A stretch of DNA of 64,000 nt, taken from Vampirovibrionales bacterium (GTDB lineage: Bacteria; Cyanobacteriota; Vampirovibrionia; Vampirovibrionales; Vampirovibrionaceae). Location: contig JAJCZA010000002.1 in assembly GCA_029262635.1 (NCBI GenBank), positions 434,001 to 498,000 on the forward strand, written 5' to 3'. A program made the translations under genes and the position numbers. Shown in pieces: positions 17,487-25,151 of this stretch. The notes beneath the pieces were generated by a model, which searched no databases, had not been told where the DNA came from, and saw only the letters and a program-made list of their open reading frames with translations. Every line of letters starts with the position of its first letter. The first letter of the stretch is position 1.

Positions 17487-17518
17487 AAAAAGCCCATCGT
17501 AGACGATAGGCTAAAAAA
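17487..17518 (-). terminator. intrinsic terminator
   Basis: On the minus strand the stem AGCCTATCGT pairs with ACGATGGGCT (one mismatch-tolerant pair) and is followed by TTTTTC. It lies about 45 bases after the stop at 17560. Confidence 0.75.
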
Positions 17519-17559
17519 CGAGTGGGAGTTAGGTATTTTTCGTTTTCTTTCTTGCTTTT

Positions 17560-17982
17560 CTATTTAGGCTGATGGCCTGTGACTTTATTTAGTAACCATT
17601 TGCTTAGGTGAAACCCGCCGATCCCCAAGGCGGAATATTTTAGAAAGTTTTTAAAAGTAAACTGATTAAAAAGCCCGAGGCGGTTATTGATAAATTTGCC
17701 GATAAAAAAGCCCGTTAAGCCATAAAGCATGTATTTTAAAGCCTTGCCAACACCGAATTTTTCAGAGTCGTTCTCAATACCGGCTGAGTGATGAACACTC
17801 CTGAATTCATCGCCGTGGAGAGGGGCTCGTTGCAGTGCATTTTGTCGGGCATATTCAAACTGTCGAAAAATTTGGTTGGGGTTGCCGACCTGTTTAAGGG
17901 GATGAAGGGTCTGGCCAAATCCCAGCTCTTGAGGACTGGGAACAGGGGGCGAGGGCGGGATGTAGGGAACTATAGCATTCAT
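17560..17982 (-). CDS. hypothetical protein with proline-rich N-terminus and C-terminal membrane segments
   Basis: 140 residues. The N-terminus is proline-rich (YIPPSPPVPSPQ) and holds LGFGQT near 20-25, similar to the F-G leaders elsewhere in the window. Two moderately hydrophobic stretches follow: about 83-98 (ALKYMLYGLTGFFIG) and about 113-130 (FLKYSALGIGGFHLSKW). AGAGGAG lies about nine bases before the ATG. The next gene upstream on the same strand (18211-18561) has the same size, layout and an FLKYGAGALGIY segment, so the two look like paralogues, the second broken. Confidence 0.7.
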   Translation of the reverse strand: MNAIVPYIPPSPPVPSPQELGFGQTLHPLKQVGNPNQIFRQFEYARQNALQRAPLHGDEFRSVHHSAGIENDSEKFGVGKALKYMLYGLTGFFIGKFINNRLGLFNQFTFKNFLKYSALGIGGFHLSKWLLNKVTGHQPK

Positions 17983-18140
17983 GTTAAAAACTCCTCTGAC
18001 TTTCTCTTCTGTCTTTTATTATTTCTTTTTCTTATCTTGTTGAGTCGTGTCTCTTACGTCTTGCTTGTATTGGTATTAAGTTATTTTTTTCACAAATTAT
18101 TCTAGGGAGGAGTTCTCAACTTTTATGGGAATAAATACCC

Positions 18141-18174
18141 AAAAAAAATCCCATTCACGGGGGAGGTGAATGGG
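18141..18174 (-). terminator. intrinsic terminator
   Basis: On the minus strand CCCCATTCAC pairs with GTGAATGGG and is followed by ATTTTTTTT. It stands 37 bases after the stop at 18211, which shows that the broken gene above still has a normal transcription end. Confidence 0.85.
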
Positions 18175-18210
18175 GAAGGTCGTAGAATAATGACGAGGGG
18201 GGAAATGGTT

Positions 18211-18561
18211 TTAAGCTTCTGTTGCGGTCGGTTTGGGCTTGAATAGATCCTTCATCCTTTTTTCTGTGTTTTTTTCTTCAATGTACAATTGGGTAATTCT
18301 ACGGGTAATTTCATATAGCATATAAATCCCAAGAGCACCGGCCCCGTATTTTAAGAAATTGCCTAGAGTCGAACTCTTTTCCGTCGAGCTTGCCGAATTG
18401 GCTACAAGCGACCTGTTTTGATAGGTATCCGCTACCGGACCGGTTAAACTTTTGGGGCCTTTAATCTCGTTGGCAAACTGGCTGAAACTTCGGTGGCGTT
18501 GGATTTATCCAGTGGGAGCCTTATATTGGCCCGGCTGTAATGGATGCGTTATTTGTTGCAT
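18211..18561 (-). pseudogene. gene interrupted by one in-frame TAA (or a readthrough site)
   Basis: An ATG at 18561 follows a strong GGAGGT ribosome site (ten bases) and begins MQQITHPLQPGQYKAPTG. Codon 19 (18505-18507) is TAA. The same frame then stays open for 97 more codons to TAA at 18211, encoding RHRSFSQFANEIKGPKS, a stretch FLKYGAGALGIYMLYE and a charged tail KRMKDLFKPKPTATEA. No ATG, GTG or TTG follows the stop until deep in the frame. The full frame would give 116 residues like the neighbouring 17560-17982 gene. The likely cause is a recent nonsense mutation; readthrough or a sequencing error is also possible. Confidence 0.65.
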
Positions 18562-18909
18562 ATCCTGAATAACCTCCTTCGTTTATGGCACTCATCTTTT
18601 ATTCTTTGAATTAACTCTATTAAACCGGAAAGTATAAAAATCGTCGTGAGGAATCGTTCTTATTTTGTCTGGGTATTTTTTCCCATCATGTGGGAGGGCA
18701 GGAGTAAATACCTATAAAGGTCAGGAAATAATCCTCAATACATTTGAGCAAAAAACAGGTTTAATAGACTTGTTTCTGACGTTAGACAGAAATCATGACC
18801 AAACGTTATACTGGCCATCTCTCGTTATTAGGGGATGGCCTTTTTTTACCGTTATAATAGAATCGGATGTTTGTATAAAGCCCCAAAAACAGAAAGCAGT
18901 GAACTCTTT
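18562..18909 (+). other. intergenic region and long leader of the two-component genes
   Basis: 348 bases. The left end holds the ribosome site of the minus-strand broken gene. The middle has a small hairpin TTTCTG...CAGAAA (about 18771-18791) and the right part a terminator-like hairpin (18813-18847). No convincing protein frame is seen. It may be a regulated leader or a small RNA. Confidence 0.35.
18813..18847 (+). terminator. intrinsic terminator or attenuator before the kinase gene
   Basis: GGCCATC pairs with GATGGCC and is followed by seven T. It lies 63 bases before the kinase start and no plus-strand gene precedes it, so it may be an attenuator or the end of a small RNA. Confidence 0.65.
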
Positions 18910-20043
18910 ATGGCTGATACCGCTGAAAAAAGTTTTGTTCGGGATTTTTGGATCCTTTTAATACTAACCCTCTTTGGCGCGGCGCTGGCTTATCTGGATC
19001 ATCAACTAAACTGGCATACCCTTTTGCCCGAAATTGCTCATGGGCTAGTGATTACCGTTTTACTGATCGCTTGTCTCGTTAGTCAGGCTCGAAACCCGGA
19101 AATTAAGCAATTGGGCTGGACGAAAATTGTTTGGGGTATTGCCCTGTTGACGATGGCGGGTTGGATGGATGTGTTGGATGAATTTAGTCTATTTGAGATT
19201 AATGGTATTCCCTTTGAGCGGAGCTGGGTTCAAGCGTTTGTGGAAAAAATACTGGGTTACACCGTTGGTATTGGTCTGGTGGCGTTTGGATTTTTTCAAT
19301 GGGTGCCGTGGATGATCCAAACCCGGGCTAATGTGCAGAAATTGAACCAGGAGCTCAGCCGCCTGCTTATGACACTGGACGAACGGGTTGAATCCGAACG
19401 GTTAACCATTTCACGAGAACTGCATGACGATGTGGCCCAGCGACTGACCTTTATGAATTATCAAACCCAGTTTTGCCGAAAAGCTTTGGAGGTTAACCCA
19501 GAAGAGGCGAAAGAAAAGTTAAAGGAACTGGGCAACGATATTTCGGAAACCTTAAAAACGGTGCGGCACATCAGCCGAAACCTGCGCCCTGAATCCCTTT
19601 ATGCGCTGGGCTTTATTGCGGCGCTAGAAGAATTTCTGGAAAAGCAACGGTATCAAATGCCTGCCGTTGAATTCTCTTTAATCAATACCCCACTAGAACC
19701 CGAAAGTGACTCGGTTCGGCTTGAGAATCGACTGGACGAACGATGCCTGCTCCACCTGTTTCGAGTGGTTCAGGAAGGCGTTCGAAATGCCATGAAGCAT
19801 AGCCAGGCCAGCATCGTTCAGATCACGATTACGGAAAATGATAACTCTTTCTTATTGTCCGTAGATGATAATGGAAAAGGGTTACCCTGGCAGTCGGTTC
19901 CTTCTGATGATACCTTGATTCAGCAAGGTCATCTAGGGATTGCTGGATTAAGAGAACGGGTCGAGGAGCTTGGGGGGCAATTCCAGTTATTTAACAAAAA
20001 AGATGGCCATGGGGCTCAAATGGAGATTATAATAAGCAAATGA
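18910..20043 (+). CDS. NarL-type sensor histidine kinase (HisKA_3)
   Basis: 377 residues from ATG 18910 (MADTAEKSF). A start at 18835 lies inside the terminator stem and is unlikely. Four hydrophobic helices in the first ~145 residues form a membrane sensor without a large outside loop. The cytoplasmic part has the phosphoacceptor box SRELHDDVAQRL, the dimerisation helix of the DegS/NarX group and an ATPase domain with GVRNAMKHSQAS and DDNGKG. It phosphorylates the response regulator encoded next, whose start overlaps its stop by four bases (ATGA), giving translational coupling. The signal is unknown. Confidence 0.92.
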   Translation: MADTAEKSFVRDFWILLILTLFGAALAYLDHQLNWHTLLPEIAHGLVITVLLIACLVSQARNPEIKQLGWTKIVWGIALLTMAGWMDVLDEFSLFEINGIPFERSWVQAFVEKILGYTVGIGLVAFGFFQWVPWMIQTRANVQKLNQELSRLLMTLDERVESERLTISRELHDDVAQRLTFMNYQTQFCRKALEVNPEEAKEKLKELGNDISETLKTVRHISRNLRPESLYALGFIAALEEFLEKQRYQMPAVEFSLINTPLEPESDSVRLENRLDERCLLHLFRVVQEGVRNAMKHSQASIVQITITENDNSFLLSVDDNGKGLPWQSVPSDDTLIQQGHLGIAGLRERVEELGGQFQLFNKKDGHGAQMEIIISK

Positions 20044-20687
20044 GCAATACAGCACCCATTCGTATTTTACTGGTGGATGATCACACCATTCTTCGTCAGG
20101 GGTTAAAGCAGTTACTGGCCCTCGATGGCAACATTTTGGTGGTTGGCGAGGCTGAAAACGGAGAGGATGCCATTGTAAAAGCTTTGTCCATGAAGCCAGA
20201 TGTTATCTTAATGGATGTGAATATGCCAAAAGTCAATGGTTACGAGGCAAGTCAGGCGATTCTGACGGCATGGCCAAGCGCACGTATTCTGGTTTTAACC
20301 AATCAGGATGATACCCATGTCGTTAAAAAATTTATGGAGCTGAACATTCGGGGGTTTTTACTCAAGGATGTAGATGCCGATGTATTAATTGACTCGATTT
20401 ATCGGGCAAAATCCGGTGAAACCATCGAGCTGACTGAAGGGTTATCCGATAAAATGACAGCCTCTAAACAGGCTTCGGGTGAAAAAGGGTTTGGCACCTT
20501 GACCGAACGTGAACGAGAGGTCTTATCCGCACTTGCGAAAGGGAATACCAATCAACAATTAGCGGATTTGCTTTCTGTCAGTCCTAAAACGGTGCATAAT
20601 CACCTGTACAATATTTACAGCAAAATCGGGGCCGCCAATCGCTCGGAAGCCATTGTCTGGGCCATTGAAAACGGATTCTCACGGTAG
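20040..20687 (+). CDS. NarL/FixJ-family response regulator
   Basis: 215 residues. The receiver domain (about 6-125) has the acidic pair Asp13-Asp14, phosphoacceptor Asp59 in LMDVNMPKVNG, conserved Thr in LVLTNQ and Lys in LLKD. A LuxR-type helix-turn-helix follows at about 150-213 (LTEREREVLSALAKG...VSPKTVHNHLYNIYSKI). It is a DNA-binding regulator activated by the kinase overlapping it upstream. Its targets are not evident; the Flp pilin gene 280 bases downstream is one candidate by position only. Confidence 0.94.
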   Translation: MSNTAPIRILLVDDHTILRQGLKQLLALDGNILVVGEAENGEDAIVKALSMKPDVILMDVNMPKVNGYEASQAILTAWPSARILVLTNQDDTHVVKKFMELNIRGFLLKDVDADVLIDSIYRAKSGETIELTEGLSDKMTASKQASGEKGFGTLTEREREVLSALAKGNTNQQLADLLSVSPKTVHNHLYNIYSKIGAANRSEAIVWAIENGFSR

Positions 20688-20693
20688 TTAAAC

Positions 20694-20715
20694 AGCCGAC
20701 CGGCACAGCCGGCTT
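20694..20715. repeat. GCCGGC-type palindrome after the response regulator
   Basis: AGCCGACCGGCACAGCCGGCTT, 6 bases after the stop at 20687, is a slightly decayed copy of the palindrome at 16627. It may serve as transcription end. The remaining ~250 bases before the pilin gene hold no recognisable element. Confidence 0.55.
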
Positions 20716-20967
20716 TACTAATGGGCATTTTGAGGCTTGTATAAAATTCCTATGAACAGGGCGCTTTACCCTGTTAATGTATCAGAGTGTAAAGAAAACG
20801 TTTAAGTTTTTAAATTTTGTGGTGAGTTGGCCGATAGCTTTAGCAGGAAAGACCAAAGAAATAAATAAGTACAAAGAAAGTAAAAAGTAAGGTAATAGAA
20901 AAAGAAAGTGATTGTGCTCTGAATCGTCAGCTTCAGGGCTCTAATATAAGGTGAGGACACGGATACG

Positions 20968-21165
20968 ATGAAAAAGAATAATGAAAACAATCAACTAACA
21001 AGCAGCTCAGGCCAAGGCATTATTGAGTATGCTGGCGCTCTGGTTGTGGCAACCTTAATCGTTTCAGGCATGATGACCATTGGTCCCGATGGAATGGCCG
21101 GTGTATTTATGACGGTTGTTGAAACCGTGGAATCGACGATTACGGACGTTTTGTCTGTCCTCTAA
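20968..21165 (+). CDS. Flp-type pilin precursor
   Basis: 65 residues. A hydrophilic leader ends in SSSG, followed by QGIIEYAGALVVATLIVSG. Cleavage after Gly15 by a prepilin peptidase would put glutamate at position 5 of the mature protein and tyrosine at 6, the hallmark of Flp pilins, with the hydrophobic assembly helix next. The mature pilin would be about 50 residues. Such pilins form Tad/Flp pili for adhesion, but no tad assembly genes lie nearby. The next gene, a secreted protein, lies beyond a strong terminator. AAGGTGAGG precedes the ATG. Confidence 0.82.
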   Translation: MKKNNENNQLTSSSGQGIIEYAGALVVATLIVSGMMTIGPDGMAGVFMTVVETVESTITDVLSVL

Positions 21166-21204
21166 TCTGGATTTTTTAACCCACCTTTAGAAAATGATCA
21201 GCTC

Positions 21205-21280
21205 GCAGGTTTTGAAGTGTTTGATACCTATGGTCTTACTCTGTTCAATGCTTCAAACCTGCTTTCTTTTTCTTTTTTTT
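21205..21280 (+). terminator. intrinsic terminator after the pilin gene
   Basis: GCAGGTTTTGAAG pairs with CTTCAAACCTGC (one bulged T) across a 33-base loop and is followed by a 20-base T-rich run. This is a strong end for an abundant transcript. Confidence 0.8.
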
Positions 21281-21401
21281 AAGTTGTTAAAGTAAAGTTC
21301 AGTGCCTTTCTGCCGATAATTTAACAGGGAAGCCTGATAAAGGCTTTTATGCACTCATTAATCACATAACTAAAAGCGCTTTTGAAGCTATCTGAGTTGA
21401 A

Positions 21402-22172
21402 TTGAGGTATAGCGTTTTGCGAAGACCGGTCATCCAAATTTTATTACCCGCTAGGCTAAAAGCCTTATTTATGTGTGTCTGGGCTTTGTTTCTTATTTTT
21501 ACCCTTCCGATTGTTTTGCCCCAAGCCGAGGCAAAACAACAGTTGCGCTATCACGTCGGTAAGCATATCCATATTGATGTGGATATGACAAACCAACTCG
21601 AGGGTAAAGTGGAGACCCTGAATAAAGCGACACAGCAAGGAGCGTCTCAGCGACAATTAATGGAAATCCACTCGAACATTACCAATGAGGTTTATAAAGG
21701 GTCGGTTAACGCCAATATTAGTCCGCATGGTTTTAATTTTGGGGTTCGTCAAGGGCAGGTCCAAGTCCTCCATGATGGAAAAAGTTTTAAAAAATCGAAT
21801 CCTTTGCCTGGCCTTTTAACCCCTACCCTGACAGGGCCAGGTCTAACGGTTCAGGGTGATATACTGACGGGGGGCATCGCCGCAGGCGAGTTGCAGATGC
21901 TTGAAGTAGAGGATCCGGAAATTGGCAATACCGTGGGAAGCGTTTCCCTCGATAATGGTGAGCTGGACTCTATGGATAGTATGTTATTACTGGGTACGAT
22001 CGGAACACCCAAACGGGGAATTGTCATTACATCTCCCCAACCGCTTCAGGAAGGCTCTCATGTTCAATTGATTAGCGATTTTCTTCAGCAAAAAGATGAT
22101 CAAGTGCTTGATTCACCCGACTCATCCTCTCGTCGGAAGATTATTCCGACGGTGCTTCATCCGTCGCCTTAA
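21402..22172 (+). CDS. secreted hypothetical protein
   Basis: 256 residues if TTG 21402 is used; an in-frame ATG at 21471 gives 233. Either way a signal peptide (core FMCVWALFLIFTLPIVL) ends near AEA. The mature part alternates short strands and glycine-rich turns, with GLTVQGDILTGGIAAGELQ and an acidic-serine end (LDSPDSSSRRK). No family recognised; the glycine-rich repeats suggest a beta-rich surface protein. Neither start has a good ribosome site. Its last 32 bases overlap the end of the convergent TPR gene. Confidence 0.65.
   Translation: MRYSVLRRPVIQILLPARLKALFMCVWALFLIFTLPIVLPQAEAKQQLRYHVGKHIHIDVDMTNQLEGKVETLNKATQQGASQRQLMEIHSNITNEVYKGSVNANISPHGFNFGVRQGQVQVLHDGKSFKKSNPLPGLLTPTLTGPGLTVQGDILTGGIAAGELQMLEVEDPEIGNTVGSVSLDNGELDSMDSMLLLGTIGTPKRGIVITSPQPLQEGSHVQLISDFLQQKDDQVLDSPDSSSRRKIIPTVLHPSP
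22131..22151. terminator. hairpin in the overlapping ends of two convergent genes
   Basis: Perfect stem CGTCGGAA / TTCCGACG with a five-base loop. It lies inside the coding end of the plus-strand secreted protein and at the stop of the minus-strand TPR gene. There is no T run on either side, so termination is uncertain. Confidence 0.45.
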
Positions 22173-23592
22173 GCTGGGTTAATCTGTCTTTCCAATCCTG
22201 GAGAGCCGGGTGCCCCGATTCGAACTTGGGTTCATACTCAAGCAACAGGTTTTCTAAAAGTTGGATGGATTGAGAGGTTTGATTTTCCGCTTGATAAATG
22301 GCCATAAGTGCTTGGAGGTCAGTTTGAATCGCGGATAGGTTCTCTGGGGTGATGGGGTATTTTTTTAGGGCTGCCATATTTTTTTCCAGTAGGGGACGGG
22401 CTTGAGCGGGATCAGCTTGCAGAATATAGAGTTGGGCTAACAGGCTTTTAACATGAATCGTATCAGGGTGTTTTGGGCTATAAAGTGTGCTGTAGCGGGA
22501 AATAATGTCTTTATAAAGGGCTTCGGCCGGACTGTATTTAAGCTGTTCGACATAAAGCATGGCGAGTCGTTCCTGGCTCTTGAGTGTATCAGGATGGTTT
22601 CCCCCCTTATGTGTTTCTTGAAGGAGAATGGCTCGGTTAGCAAAGGATTCGGCCTGCGTATAGGCTTTCTGGCGGGTATATAATGTGGTGAGATGGGTGA
22701 GCGTGTTAATCAGGGCAGGGCTATCCAGATTGTCTTCTGTCTTATAAAAATCCATGACCTGTTCATAGAGTAATCGTGCTTTTTCTAGTTTGTTCTGGTT
22801 TAAATAGGTTGTGGCCAGTCCCTCGGTGGCTTTTATGGTTTCTTGCGGATCGGCGTTGGGTTCTTGTTTATAGCGTGCCAATGCTTTCAGGAAAAAATAT
22901 TCGCTTTGTTTTTTATTTTCCTGAGCCTCGTAGAGGAAAGCCATCAAGGTAAACAGGTTGGCGATTTTGAGTTGAGGTTTGACGGGCTGGGCTTGGTAAA
23001 TGGCAAGCGTGTTCTTATAAAAGCCTTCCGCTTGTTCGTATTTTTGTTGGTAAAAATAAACCTGCCCAAGGCTTTCCAATGGTTTTGCTGTGTCCAGACT
23101 GTTTTTTCCAAAAAGATCCTGGTACAGGTGAAAGGCCTGAGTATGAAAAGCGATGGCTTCATCATATTTTTCCTGCTGGCAAGCGAGGTCTCCCAAAGTT
23201 GTCAGTATTTGGGCCCTTTTTTGATGGGTGAACGGCTGGGCCTGCTTTTTGGTGGTGATAGGCTCTATTTGTTCATAAATGCGAAGTGCCCGCTCATATA
23301 AAGGCTCGGCGAGCGTATATTTTTCTTGAACCCTATAAAGGTCAGCCAGATTCATCAAGGTGTCGGCGGACTTGGCATGGTGATCGCCCCATTTTTGTTC
23401 GGCCTTGTTAACGGCGGCCTGACAAGTGGTGAGCGCCGCCGAAAAGTCTTTCTGATCTTGATACTGGCGGCATTGTTTTGAGAGCGATTTTACCGTTTCT
23501 TTTGGCGCGCAGGCAAAATGCCCGAAAAGAAATACGGCTGTGAGGAGGCAACTACCTGTTTTTGAAAAGTACCGGATAATAGGCTTCATCAT
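22141..23592 (-). CDS. TPR (kinesin-light-chain-like) lipoprotein
   Basis: 483 residues. The N-terminal signal ends in FGHFACAP; the Cys at about 28 could be lipidated although the lipobox is not canonical. Behind it, residues ~40-470 hold about nine paired-helix tetratricopeptide repeats of the ~42-residue kinesin-light-chain type (repeated A-E-x-L-Y-x-x-A-L, H-P-D-T-x-x-S). TPR arrays act as protein-protein scaffolds. GAGGAAA precedes the start. An ATG-ATG pair leaves the first residue ambiguous. Confidence 0.85.
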   Translation of the reverse strand: MMKPIIRYFSKTGSCLLTAVFLFGHFACAPKETVKSLSKQCRQYQDQKDFSAALTTCQAAVNKAEQKWGDHHAKSADTLMNLADLYRVQEKYTLAEPLYERALRIYEQIEPITTKKQAQPFTHQKRAQILTTLGDLACQQEKYDEAIAFHTQAFHLYQDLFGKNSLDTAKPLESLGQVYFYQQKYEQAEGFYKNTLAIYQAQPVKPQLKIANLFTLMAFLYEAQENKKQSEYFFLKALARYKQEPNADPQETIKATEGLATTYLNQNKLEKARLLYEQVMDFYKTEDNLDSPALINTLTHLTTLYTRQKAYTQAESFANRAILLQETHKGGNHPDTLKSQERLAMLYVEQLKYSPAEALYKDIISRYSTLYSPKHPDTIHVKSLLAQLYILQADPAQARPLLEKNMAALKKYPITPENLSAIQTDLQALMAIYQAENQTSQSIQLLENLLLEYEPKFESGHPALQDWKDRLTQLKATDEAPSE

Positions 23593-23761
23593 TGGAAAAT
23601 TGTTTCCTCATTGAGCAGTATGATAAGAGGGCAGTCTATCGTCTATAGCCTACAATGAATGAGTGAGGAAGTGAATCATCTACATCTTGTGATTCTATCC
23701 ATGTGGATCAGGATGTGATTGCCGTTATTACGACCAACGGAACCAAGAAATTTTTTCTTAA

Positions 23762-24394
23762 TTACTCTATAGAATGGAGTACCTTTCGCTTCAGAGTGTT
23801 CACCGAGGTTTCTAACTGCTGAACGGCCTGTTTTCGGCAGGAAGCTAACATCAGGGGTTTGCCAAACTCGATAATGACTTTGCCCGGTTGGGGAGCGAGG
23901 CGCTTATGCCACGACCAGCATTCAAAACTGCCATGAATATAAAAAGGGAGAATCGGCACCTGCGCTTTTTGGTGAATAATCGCAATACCCGGCCGAAAGG
24001 GTTGAAGCTCTCCGTCTTGTGTGAGTTTACCTTCGGGAAAAATACAGAGAGAATAGCCTTTTTTAAGGGTTTGGATGGATTTTCGGATGGAGGCGATTTC
24101 GTTGCCCGGTTTGAGAACGATAATTTGAGCCCATCGAACCAAGCGGCCAATTACTGGCCAACAGTGTACACTATCGTGCATAAAAAAGAACACCCGCTGA
24201 CCAAGCAATGACACGAGAATCGGGGTGTCCAGCAGGCCGCTGTGGTTTCCGGCAAGAATCACGGGACGCTCTGTTTCTAAATGCTCCCGTCCTCGAATTT
24301 CCAGAGGAAACAGAAATATAAAAGTCAGAAAAAATATCCGCTGGGATGAAAAATAAAGCAGACGTTGGCCCAGTTTTTTGCCAAGTTTTTTCAT
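23762..24394 (-). CDS. plsC: 1-acyl-sn-glycerol-3-phosphate acyltransferase (PlsC family)
   Basis: 210 residues. The acyltransferase motifs are AGNHSGLLD (His and Asp of the H-x4-D catalytic pair, about 49-57) and FPEGKL (block III, about 119-124), followed by RPGIAII and LPFYI. A hydrophobic N-terminal helix (FFLTFIFLFPLEI) anchors it in the inner membrane. It would acylate lysophosphatidate in phospholipid synthesis. EGKL replaces the more common EGTR, which some family members also do, so a related lysolipid substrate is possible. Confidence 0.88.
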   Translation of the reverse strand: MKKLGKKLGQRLLYFSSQRIFFLTFIFLFPLEIRGREHLETERPVILAGNHSGLLDTPILVSLLGQRVFFFMHDSVHCWPVIGRLVRWAQIIVLKPGNEIASIRKSIQTLKKGYSLCIFPEGKLTQDGELQPFRPGIAIIHQKAQVPILPFYIHGSFECWSWHKRLAPQPGKVIIEFGKPLMLASCRKQAVQQLETSVNTLKRKVLHSIE

Positions 24395-24527
24395 TGAGCG
24401 ATCCCTCGTTGAGCGATGTAAACCTATTCTTATCAGAATAACGAGGATTTAAACAAATTGGGATGGTCTTCAGACACTTTCTCGATCGTCACATCGCGAG
24501 ATGGTATTGAAGAATCGTTCCGTTTTG

Positions 24528-25001
24528 TTATAAATGAGTCGCTTTGATGTGATGAAGGAGTCCTTGGCATGAGGATTCAACCAAGTCTAAAACATGTTCA
24601 AACCCATGGTCGCCGCCATAATAGGGATCGGGAACGCCGGTTTCTTTACAGTCGGGAGAAAATGTCAGGAAGAGAATAACTTTTTCAAGGTGTTCCTTGG
24701 GACAAGCGGCTTGCATGATGTTGAAATGACCTTCGTCCATAGCCAGTAAGTAGTCAAACTCCTCAAAATCGCTTTTTTTAAGCTGTTGAGCTCGCAGGTC
24801 GCTAAGATCGTATCCCCGTTTCAACGCTGTGTAAGCCGAACGCGGATCTGGGGGGTTGCCGACGTGATAAGACTGAGTCCCTGCCGACTCGACTCGGATT
24901 TTATTGCCGAGGGTCTCTGCTTCGACCATGTCTCGGAAAACCCCATGGGCCGAAGGGGATCGGCAAATATTACCTGTACAAACAAACAAAACGGATATCA
25001 T
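24528..25001 (-). CDS. low-molecular-weight protein tyrosine phosphatase
   Basis: 157 residues from ATG 25001, supported by AAGGA eight bases upstream; the longer frame from 25037 lacks this. The phosphate loop VCTGNICRSP (Cys-x5-Arg-Ser) stands near the N-terminus and the general acid lies in PDPYYGG near 120-126. Enzymes of this family dephosphorylate tyrosine (often on capsule-synthesis kinases) or arginine. No kinase adjoins it. It is divergent from the radical SAM gene. Confidence 0.92.
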   Translation of the reverse strand: MISVLFVCTGNICRSPSAHGVFRDMVEAETLGNKIRVESAGTQSYHVGNPPDPRSAYTALKRGYDLSDLRAQQLKKSDFEEFDYLLAMDEGHFNIMQAACPKEHLEKVILFLTFSPDCKETGVPDPYYGGDHGFEHVLDLVESSCQGLLHHIKATHL

Positions 25002-25151
25002 GAATTTTTCCTTGATAAATATTAACGAGGTTAACAATATTGGCGGTTTTATGCGAAGGGGGCAAGCATTTTTATTCGGGTTGGTTTATGATGAAGCATC
25101 TTTCTATTTTACGTTTACTGAAATCCAATTGCAAAGCCTTGATTTTAGCTT

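Noticed and set aside
18665-18961. 98-codon frame before the kinase
   Set aside because: It crosses the terminator hairpin and overlaps the kinase start, lacks a ribosome site and shows no domain pattern.
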